Below, in pieces: positions 6,643 to 13,024 of a stretch of DNA of 13,024 bases. Positions within the stretch are counted from its first letter, which is position 1; every line of letters begins with the position of its first letter. The DNA comes from Candidatus Symbiothrix sp. Its GTDB lineage: Bacteria; Bacteroidota; Bacteroidia; Bacteroidales; Azobacteroidaceae. The stretch is from positions 1 to 13,024 of the forward strand of contig JAISXN010000034.1 in assembly GCA_031270525.1 (NCBI GenBank). Direction: 5' to 3'. The notes beneath the pieces were generated by a model. That model did not search any database. It had not been told where the DNA came from and was given only the letters and a program-made list of their open reading frames with translations. Position numbers and translations under genes: made by a program.

Positions 6643-9600
6643 TTAAAAAGCAATTTTAATATCCACGCCAAAAGTAGTATTCGGAGGCAACGAACCCGAT
6701 TCGAGTCCTTGTCCGTTTCCTGCATTCAAAGCCGCTTCGGGGTCTAAGCCTTTGGGCGTTTTCTGATACAAAATCCAAAGGTTGCGACCAACGACGGAAA
6801 TACGCGCATTACTCATTTTGATCTTGGAAATGAGTTTTTTGGGCAAGGTGTATCCGAGACTCACTTCGCGCAATTTGACGAAAGAAGCGTCGTAAATAAC
6901 CAGGTCGTCAAAACCGTCGGCATAGTAACCCACATTACCCGGCCAGAAATAACGCGTACATTGTTCCGGCACATAGTTCGGATCGAGAGGATTCATCGTT
7001 TCCATACTCTCGTACTGCGTGGGGTCGTAGTAATAAATGTTCTGGTTGGTAATATTGGATTGGCCGTTTTCGTTAAATTGAACGCCTCCCCAAACATTGT
7101 CGCCTCCGTCGCCGAAAATGATATCGCGCTTCCACCATGATTCCTGCGCCGTTTCAAGACCGGAAATCACACCGTTCCGGATGCCTTGACGGCGCGTGCC
7201 GGAATAAAGTTTTCCGCCTTTTTTGATATCCACCAGTACATAGAGGTCGAAATCGCGATAGCGGAAACGATTGCTGACGCCAAGCATAAAGTCGGGATTG
7301 AAATTGCCGAGATAAACATTTTCTTTACGAACGGGTTCTCCGTTGTTCGGATTTACCATCCGGCGTCCTTGTTGGTCGGTCAACCAGACCGTACCAAACA
7401 TGGCGCCATAGGGATAACCTTCCACAACTCTATTTTTCAAACTAAATATTTCCCCTATTTCAATTTCATTATTATCCAACATATCAACTACTTTGGAAGT
7501 ATATTTGGCAAAGTTGGCGTCTATATTCCAGGTAAAAATACCGGTTTCGACCGGGGTCGTATTCAACATGATTTCTATCCCTTTATTTTCGATTTCACCG
7601 TTGTTGAATATCTTACGATGATAACCCGAAGAAGAAGCCATGGCGGCGTCGACAATCTGATCGTAAGAATTTTTCTTATACCAAGTGACATCGGCATTGA
7701 TTCGTCCGTTCAGGAAACGAAAGTCGGCTCCTAATTCAATCGAACGTGTACGTTCGGGCTTTAGATCATACTTCGGCAATGTTCCCGGAAGCGATGCAAA
7801 CTTATAGCCGAGGAAAGTATTGTCCTGGCTTAATTCGTAATACGGAATCAACCGGTACGGATTGGTATCGTTACCTACTTCTGCGTATGACGCCCGCAAT
7901 TTTCCAAAGAAAACACGTTCCGGAATATTGAGCATTGCGGTAGGAATTACAGATACGCCCACGGAAGGATAAAGATAGGAACAATTTTCAAGCGGCAAGG
8001 TAGAAGACCAGTCATTACGAGCGGTAATATCTAAATATAGATAATCATTATAACCTATCGAAAACGATCCGAAAAGCGAGTTGATGCGCTTCCACGATTC
8101 GGCGCCATTATCGGCGTTCACCCAGCTTTTGTCGTCATAATTCTGCATGCTTTGCAAATTAGGGACTTTCAATTGCCTGATTTCCGAATTTTGCCACCAG
8201 CCTTTGAAATCCAAACGGTTTCCTCCCACAGTAGCTAACAATGAAATTTTGTCAAACCGCTGGTTGTAGAGTAATTGCCATTCCAACATCTGATTGTCGT
8301 ATTTGTTGGTTTGCGTCTTGAAAAAGCCTTTGCCGTTGTAGTCGTCGCTCAAAGCTCCCATATTGCGAAACTCTTGTGTTTTCGTCTGGTTGTATTCCCG
8401 TCCGTATTTAAGATTTAATTTCAAAGACGGCAAAATCTGGTACGACAAGTCGAAATTAGCCAGGACGCGAATTTTATCGTCGAAATTACTTGTTTCGTTC
8501 ATGGTCCAATAGGGGTTGTGAATATCGCCCACTCGAACGGATTCTTTACCGTCGGCTGTCTTGTAGTTTTTCAACTGGTCGAGGGTAAGCGTACGAGGCA
8601 TGACGGTGTACATGTACAAAGGGTTATAGTTGCTCTGATTGGCATACCGTCTGTTTTTCGTATTGTCGCTGATAAGCGTCATTTTCGAGTCTAAAGTGAG
8701 ATTCTTAACCAAAGTATTGAAAAACCGGAGCGTTAACGTATTTTTATCTACCAGATTTTGATTCTCCACCACATCGTTGGCATTATAATTGGTTAACGAT
8801 AAGCGGTAATTGTTGTCCTTGTTTCCACCTTCAAGCGCTACGTTGTTGGTATAAGCCCAAGCCTTTTGATAAAAGCCGTAAACATTATCGGGTTGAGGTG
8901 AATAGGTATATATCTGACCGTCAAGACCAATGTAGGGAGTTCCTATCTGAGGACCGCCGTTGGACCGGGTCGCTACATTTAATAATATACCCTGCATCGT
9001 CGGAATACCGGGATAGGGATAGGGATTTCCGTTTTCATCCGTCAACGCAAAAACGTTCGACGCACGTCCGTTCGGACTTCCCTGACTTCCGTTGCCAAGC
9101 ATACGCGTCATGTGGCCTACTCCGAAAGCATTTTGGAAATCAGGCCATTGCGAAATATAGTGCATCATCGTATTGGAAGCTAAGGAAAGTTTGAAACGGC
9201 CTTCCTTCGCTTTTTTGGTAGTGATGAGAATCACGCCGTTGGCTGCACGTGAACCATATAAAGCGGCTGCGTTCGGACCTTTTAATACGTCGATGGTTTC
9301 AATATCGTCGGGATTGATGTCGGAAGCGCCGTTACCCATGTCGAGGCCGCCGTTTTTGTTTACACCGTTACTTCCGTCGCTATTATCAATCTGCATACCG
9401 TCAACGACAAACAAGGGTTGGTTGTTTCCCGTAAAAGAGCTGTTTCCACGAATGACGATACGCGCCGAACCGGTGGAACTCGTGGGCGGGGTAATCATCA
9501 CGCCCGCGATTTTACCGGCGAGAGAGGAAACGATGTTAGCGTCGCGCACTTCCGCAATAGTTCCCGCATCGACTCTTTGCTGAGCCGAGGGAAGCGACCT

Positions 9601-9945
9601 GTTCGGACGACTGATATTCAAACCCGTAATGACCACTTCATTCAGCATTTTCATATCATCATCCATCGTCACATCCACCGTCGTTTTATTTCCAATAGAT
9701 ACCGTTCGGGATTTCATACCAATATAGGTAAAAATCAAATCTTTATCTCCCGCTTGAATGTTAATGGAATAGGTTCCGTTAGCATCAGTAGCTGTTCCTC
9801 GCTGGGAACCTTTGACATTGACCGTAACGCCCGGAAGCGCTTCTTTCGATGCGTCCCTCACTGTGCCCGTGATTGTTTTCTGCGCATACAGACCTGAGCA
9901 GAAGCACAGAACAAATAGTACAAGTAAGATTTTACGTTTTTTCAT
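6643..9945 (-). CDS. SusC/RagA-family TonB-linked outer membrane transporter
   Basis: This 1100-residue transporter imports oligosaccharides or peptides across the outer membrane using TonB energy. A signal peptide is cut after Ala21 (SGLYA/QK). Residues about 22-100 are a carboxypeptidase-regulatory-like beta-sandwich (ITGTVRDASKEALPGV...). Then come a TonB-box-like LNEVVITG near 101-108 and a plug domain to about residue 245, with SusC signatures IRGNSSFTGNNQPLFVVDG and IDVLKGPNAAALYGSRAANG followed by VILITTKK. The rest is the 22-strand barrel region, ending in an aromatic residue (DIKIAF) as outer membrane barrels do. Length is normal for the family. I chose the ATG at 9945 (MKKRKILL); a TTG at 9954 is in frame but would add only three residues to the signal peptide and is less likely. 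There is no N-terminal extension for an anti-sigma interaction, so the gene gives no hint of a FecR/ECF partner. It is followed directly by its SusD partner. Confidence 0.96.
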   Translation of the reverse strand: MKKRKILLVLFVLCFCSGLYAQKTITGTVRDASKEALPGVTVNVKGSQRGTATDANGTYSINIQAGDKDLIFTYIGMKSRTVSIGNKTTVDVTMDDDMKMLNEVVITGLNISRPNRSLPSAQQRVDAGTIAEVRDANIVSSLAGKIAGVMITPPTSSTGSARIVIRGNSSFTGNNQPLFVVDGMQIDNSDGSNGVNKNGGLDMGNGASDINPDDIETIDVLKGPNAAALYGSRAANGVILITTKKAKEGRFKLSLASNTMMHYISQWPDFQNAFGVGHMTRMLGNGSQGSPNGRASNVFALTDENGNPYPYPGIPTMQGILLNVATRSNGGPQIGTPYIGLDGQIYTYSPQPDNVYGFYQKAWAYTNNVALEGGNKDNNYRLSLTNYNANDVVENQNLVDKNTLTLRFFNTLVKNLTLDSKMTLISDNTKNRRYANQSNYNPLYMYTVMPRTLTLDQLKNYKTADGKESVRVGDIHNPYWTMNETSNFDDKIRVLANFDLSYQILPSLKLNLKYGREYNQTKTQEFRNMGALSDDYNGKGFFKTQTNKYDNQMLEWQLLYNQRFDKISLLATVGGNRLDFKGWWQNSEIRQLKVPNLQSMQNYDDKSWVNADNGAESWKRINSLFGSFSIGYNDYLYLDITARNDWSSTLPLENCSYLYPSVGVSVIPTAMLNIPERVFFGKLRASYAEVGNDTNPYRLIPYYELSQDNTFLGYKFASLPGTLPKYDLKPERTRSIELGADFRFLNGRINADVTWYKKNSYDQIVDAAMASSSGYHRKIFNNGEIENKGIEIMLNTTPVETGIFTWNIDANFAKYTSKVVDMLDNNEIEIGEIFSLKNRVVEGYPYGAMFGTVWLTDQQGRRMVNPNNGEPVRKENVYLGNFNPDFMLGVSNRFRYRDFDLYVLVDIKKGGKLYSGTRRQGIRNGVISGLETAQESWWKRDIIFGDGGDNVWGGVQFNENGQSNITNQNIYYYDPTQYESMETMNPLDPNYVPEQCTRYFWPGNVGYYADGFDDLVIYDASFVKLREVSLGYTLPKKLISKIKMSNARISVVGRNLWILYQKTPKGLDPEAALNAGNGQGLESGSLPPNTTFGVDIKIAF

Positions 9946-9958
9946 GTTTATCAAATTA

Positions 9959-9983
9959 TTTTGACAAAAATATCTTTTGACAA
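9959..9983 (-). repeat. 9-bp direct repeat in the susC-like leader, possible operator
   Basis: TTGTCAAAA occurs twice on the minus strand, at 9983-9975 and 9967-9959, with start points 16 bp apart. The second copy overlaps the end of the candidate -7 element. A 16-bp phase is about one and a half helical turns. Between the copies, CAAAA...TTTTG also forms a short 5-bp inverted repeat. This is AT-rich DNA, so chance is possible, but an exact 9-mer repeated within 25 bp directly at the promoter of a regulated transporter gene is a plausible binding site for a regulator or an alternative sigma factor. Confidence 0.4.
9965..9972 (-). promoter_or_regulatory. Candidate Bacteroidota -7 promoter element upstream of susC-like gene
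   Basis: On the minus strand this reads TATTTTTG followed by T, matching the Bacteroidota -7 consensus TAnnTTTG(C/T). A start site 5-8 bases downstream would leave a leader of roughly 10-15 nucleotides before the ATG at 9945. I see no convincing TTTG at the usual -33 distance, so the promoter would be weak without an activator or an alternative sigma factor. It lies in the only intergenic region (9946-10027, 82 bp, very AT-rich) between the large beta-helix gene and the SusCD genes. No strong terminator hairpin is visible in that region, so read-through from the upstream gene remains possible. Confidence 0.35.
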
Positions 9984-10027
9984 TTAAACATTTATTAATT
10001 TCCCCTTAAAATTTCATTAATAATCCA

Positions 10028-13024
10028 TTAATTTGCATTTTTAACAAATTTCTTCCTGTAAATTACGCCTTGATTTTGAATTTTGGCGATATAAATGCCC
10101 CGGGGCAAGTCTGCCCTGACGGAACCGGTCACCTCAACCGGAGGCAAAACAAGCTGTCCGGACAAATTATATACTTTCACAACGGAAATTCCTTGCAAAC
10201 CTTCCAAGTTCAAAAAGCCGGAAGAAATCCAAACTTTGACGTCCTCTTTATTCGCCAATTTCCGGATAGCGGTAAGATCGGTATTCGCGACATAAAACTC
10301 GACTATTCGCCAGGAATTATTACTTGTACCGGTCTGTTCCAAACGAATATAACGAGCAACCTGCCTGTCAAAAATAAGCTGCGTAACATTATTACCGCTC
10401 GCCACTTGCGTCCAGTTTTCTCCATCCGTAGAAACGGATACGGTGACCGAAACAGGCCGGTAAGTATTAGAACCTGCTTCCAGATAAATACCTGTGAAAG
10501 TATTGTTTTCAAGCATATCCACCATGTACCATTGACCCGGTTTCTGACGGTCGCTCAAAGTTGACCAGCGCGTATCATTATTGTTATCCAGAGAAAGCAT
10601 GGCGTCACTGTTGTTAACGGAAGCTGTTGCGATCCATCCGGTTCGCGGGAGAAAAGCGCCTCCATCGGGAGAAACGGAAGCGGAAAGACCCAGATTGTTC
10701 AACCATAATCCGCAATCGTCCGGATTGACATTTCCTTGATTGACTAAGGACGACTGAATAAAAAACTGTGGAGCGGAACCGGTAGTCAACAGGGAATTGA
10801 TGTTGTTGATATTCGTGCCGATAACGTCGAAAGTTGCATTCGGACTTACAGAACCGAATGTTCTTTGTCCGGAATTGGAATAATTCCCTGCCTGCAATTC
10901 GAGGATTCCGCCCTGAATATCATTGGAAATATTCTGCGGTTGTCCCCAGAAATCGGCGCCGAAAAAGGTAACTCTACCCGTGAAATTTGAAGTAGTCTGG
11001 AAATAGCGGTTATTTTGCTTGTATTCGTCTTTTACTTCGCCCGGATTTCCGGGAGCAGTTGTTACGATTTGCGTATTGATAAAATTGAAGCCTTTCTCCC
11101 CTACTCCATCAATATAGAAAGAATTCATTCCCTGGTCGATACCTTGTCCGAGGCAAATTCCGTCGGCGCCTGCGCCCAAAGTAAATCCACGGTTGGAACC
11201 GAAGTCAAAATTGTTATACAATACCTGGTCTTCACAATCTTCTATAATCAGGAAATACAGATTATTCCAGCAATAAGCATAAGCCAGATCATGTTCTATC
11301 CTGTATTTATCCTGATCGGGCTGGTTATTATCCGGCGAATTAGGCCATGCGCCGTACTTTGTTTCGCCACCCGAACCGTAAGCTATCTGATTGAACTGGG
11401 CATTGTAGATATGTCCGCCTTTGGAACCGCCTCCCACGCGGATACCGGTTTTGAAAACGTGACCGGAGGGATAATCGACGAAGTGATTGTCGCATTTGTT
11501 GGTAAAGAGGTCTATTCCGTGATAAGAAGTCCTGAATGCTATATTTACAATGTAAACGTCTTTGTTTCCGCGAATAGTGTAAGGATAATGATAAACGTCG
11601 CCGCCGTTTCGTTCCGGCTCGGTCAGCAATTGAACAAGTTGTTCGGGATAGTTCATCACCAAACCGCGGATACCGCTGCCCGGTTCCATCGTAATAAAAG
11701 GCGTTCCGTTTTCATCGTTTTTTCCGGCATAGATTTCCATTGCGCTACCCGGTCCGGTCGGCAAACTTGGAACATCAACCGAACCTTTTAATTCTACTCC
11801 GGCCGGAATAGTGATTGGCTTATAGAAACTATAATGTCCGGGAGGCAGGAAAACCACGCCGCCGCCGTCTGCTTTAGCCTGGTCCAGTAAAGATTGTAAA
11901 GCATCGGAATTATCCGTTTCCAATTGGGTTGGATCTGTGGATTGTGAAAATACGTTGTTGGAAGCATCGGCCACGTAAAAAGCGCTTCCGACCGGTTTCT
12001 GTACAAAATCGTACTGATTTTTATACGGGAAATGCGGTAGCGGGGTCATTTCTATCGGATCGTGGTCTATATTACATTTATACATAGACACATTCTTTAT
12101 TTTGGCTTCTTTCAGGAAACGATTGCCGGTGACGTTTGCCCTGACATTGGGGCCCAAAATAATCTGGTCAGGCTCGTTGTTGAAATCGCAATTCACGATG
12201 GAAAGTAATCCGCCGCGAACATCAACAGGGCCTTTGTTAATTGTATTCTGATTCAACAGAAGTTTGGTATTATTCGTAGACGGCGCATATATGGATGCTG
12301 TCTTCGTATCAAATTCGCAGCCTTGAATCTGAAGAACTCCGCCGGGCGCTCTGTCTAAATAGAAACCATAATCGCAATTGATAAATTTGTATTCGTAGAA
12401 CATCATTCCGGCTCCGGCTACGGCGACGGCATAAACGCCATATTTACAATCGGTAAATTCCATCCCCCAGTTGTGACCGTTGGGAGAAGTACTATTACCG
12501 TTCGCGTCTTTATTATAGGATAAATCCATCCGGTAACCGATGTTATATCCTTCCGCTTTTACCTTACCGATAAAAGACCAGTCGTTGCGACGCATCACTA
12601 CGGCCGTTCCGTTATCGCGAATGTATTGCCTGTGAGGTCCTTCAACCGAGGGAGAACCCGGCAGACCGGAACCTGCCCAATAGTCGGGAGAAAAATCCAC
12701 ATTGTCGATTCGTCCTACTTCCGCAATGTTGTCGATTTCAATACCGCGGCGTAAGGGTGTTCCGTAAATACCGTAGCAATTGGGAGCGCCGCCGCCGCTC
12801 CGTCGCGAGAAAATAATTCCGTCAAACGCATTTACCAAGGTGATATTAGACGCTAATGTGTAGTCATTTCCCCAATAGCCTTGTTGTCCGAACAAAATGG
12901 CGGGGGGATAAGGCACAATATTATTGGCGTCTTGTTCGGGATACCAAATGTTCAGGTCCCGGACCGAAGAAGACGGTTGCATGATAATCAGCGACAACTG
13001 TTCGTAAGCCACACCCGGAGTTCC
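10028..13024 (-). CDS. Large pectin-lyase-fold protein with F5/8C domain and T9SS sorting domain (5' partial)
   Basis: The frame is open at the window edge (GTPGVAYEQ...), so only the last 998 residues are visible and the N-terminus with its signal peptide is missing; the GTG at 13012 is internal. Visible residues up to about 340 look like the late rungs of one right-handed beta-helix (VRDLNIWYPEQ; YGTPLRRGIEID; RIDNVDFSPDYW). A second pectate-lyase-superfamily helix begins near 350, with DNSDALQSLLDQAKADGGG and VVFLPPGHYSF near 370-400, and continues to about 780. Residues about 795-913 are an F5/8 type C (discoidin/CBM32-like) module: DNNNDTRWST, GQWYMVDM, VSVSTDGENWTQV, ARYIRLEQ. Residues about 914-998 are a type A T9SS sorting domain (YNLSGQLV, PRGIYIAKI, terminal RKKFVKNAN). 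The protein is therefore secreted or surface-bound and probably acts on or binds a polysaccharide. Two tandem helices recall GH55 glucanases, but I cannot align catalytic residues, so lyase, hydrolase and adhesin all remain possible. It ends 82 bp before the susC-like gene on the same strand. Confidence 0.9.
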   Translation of the reverse strand, partial: GTPGVAYEQLSLIIMQPSSSVRDLNIWYPEQDANNIVPYPPAILFGQQGYWGNDYTLASNITLVNAFDGIIFSRRSGGGAPNCYGIYGTPLRRGIEIDNIAEVGRIDNVDFSPDYWAGSGLPGSPSVEGPHRQYIRDNGTAVVMRRNDWSFIGKVKAEGYNIGYRMDLSYNKDANGNSTSPNGHNWGMEFTDCKYGVYAVAVAGAGMMFYEYKFINCDYGFYLDRAPGGVLQIQGCEFDTKTASIYAPSTNNTKLLLNQNTINKGPVDVRGGLLSIVNCDFNNEPDQIILGPNVRANVTGNRFLKEAKIKNVSMYKCNIDHDPIEMTPLPHFPYKNQYDFVQKPVGSAFYVADASNNVFSQSTDPTQLETDNSDALQSLLDQAKADGGGVVFLPPGHYSFYKPITIPAGVELKGSVDVPSLPTGPGSAMEIYAGKNDENGTPFITMEPGSGIRGLVMNYPEQLVQLLTEPERNGGDVYHYPYTIRGNKDVYIVNIAFRTSYHGIDLFTNKCDNHFVDYPSGHVFKTGIRVGGGSKGGHIYNAQFNQIAYGSGGETKYGAWPNSPDNNQPDQDKYRIEHDLAYAYCWNNLYFLIIEDCEDQVLYNNFDFGSNRGFTLGAGADGICLGQGIDQGMNSFYIDGVGEKGFNFINTQIVTTAPGNPGEVKDEYKQNNRYFQTTSNFTGRVTFFGADFWGQPQNISNDIQGGILELQAGNYSNSGQRTFGSVSPNATFDVIGTNINNINSLLTTGSAPQFFIQSSLVNQGNVNPDDCGLWLNNLGLSASVSPDGGAFLPRTGWIATASVNNSDAMLSLDNNNDTRWSTLSDRQKPGQWYMVDMLENNTFTGIYLEAGSNTYRPVSVTVSVSTDGENWTQVASGNNVTQLIFDRQVARYIRLEQTGTSNNSWRIVEFYVANTDLTAIRKLANKEDVKVWISSGFLNLEGLQGISVVKVYNLSGQLVLPPVEVTGSVRADLPRGIYIAKIQNQGVIYRKKFVKNAN

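Noticed and set aside
7186..7734. 182-codon plus-strand open frame
   Set aside because: It is antisense to the barrel region of the susC-like gene and has no signal, domain or plausible leader.
9946..9954. TTG start giving a three-residue longer SusC-like protein
   Set aside because: The ATG at 9945 begins a typical MKKRK signal peptide, and the TTG adds nothing conserved and would lie very close to the candidate promoter.
11015..11791. 258-codon open frame on the plus strand
   Set aside because: It lies wholly antisense inside the large beta-helix gene, whose translation shows clear family motifs. The antisense product has no recognisable domain and is explained by the codon composition of the real gene.
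13010..13012. GTG as the start of the large beta-helix protein
   Set aside because: The frame continues to the window edge without a stop, no signal peptide follows the GTG, and the sequence begins in the middle of a helical domain; the true start is upstream.

Overview
The window looks like a polysaccharide-utilisation-type locus (PUL) from a member of the Bacteroidota. The evidence is an adjacent SusC/SusD-like pair, two proteins ending in type IX secretion (T9SS) type A sorting domains, lipoproteins with Bacteroidota-style signals, AT-rich leaders without Shine-Dalgarno sequences, and a TAnnTTTG-type promoter element. T9SS together with SusCD would fit a Bacteroidales or a related anaerobic or environmental lineage, but I cannot name a genus. 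All six genes are on the minus strand, so transcription runs from high to low coordinates.

In transcription order the layout is as follows. (1) 13024-10028: the 3' part of a very large right-handed beta-helix protein (pectin-lyase-like fold, two helical halves) with an F5/8-type C (discoidin/CBM32-like) domain and a T9SS sorting domain; its 5' end lies outside the window. (2) 9945-6643: a SusC/RagA-type TonB-dependent transporter, preceded by an 82-bp intergenic stretch that holds a candidate promoter and a 9-bp direct repeat. (3) 6639-4780: a SusD/RagB-type substrate-binding lipoprotein. (4) 4769-3513: a GH99-like TIM-barrel lipoprotein whose two expected catalytic glutamates both appear to be asparagine. 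(5) 3479-1701: a secreted beta-helix protein with about eight Pmp-like rungs and a T9SS sorting domain. (6) 1629-1: a GH3 beta-glycosidase-type lipoprotein with the start of a PA14 insertion; its 3' end lies outside the window. A perfect 15-bp-stem hairpin sits between genes 5 and 6.

As a working model, the two T9SS-exported beta-helix proteins act at the cell surface or outside the cell. They would bind or cut a glycan, and the F5/8C module may help with attachment. The GH99-like lipoprotein may bind mannoside- or glucan-like chains rather than cut them. SusD captures the oligosaccharides, SusC imports them through the outer membrane, and the GH3 enzyme finishes hydrolysis. The polysaccharide cannot be named from this window: no enzyme of secure endo-specificity, and no ECF-sigma/anti-sigma, HTCS or SusR-like regulator, is visible. 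The most unusual parts are the apparently inactive GH99-like protein, the regular Cys/Asn-laddered Pmp-like helix inside a PUL, and the repeat-bearing susC leader. There is no RNA gene, insertion sequence or CRISPR array, and no gene-free stretch longer than about 82 bp.
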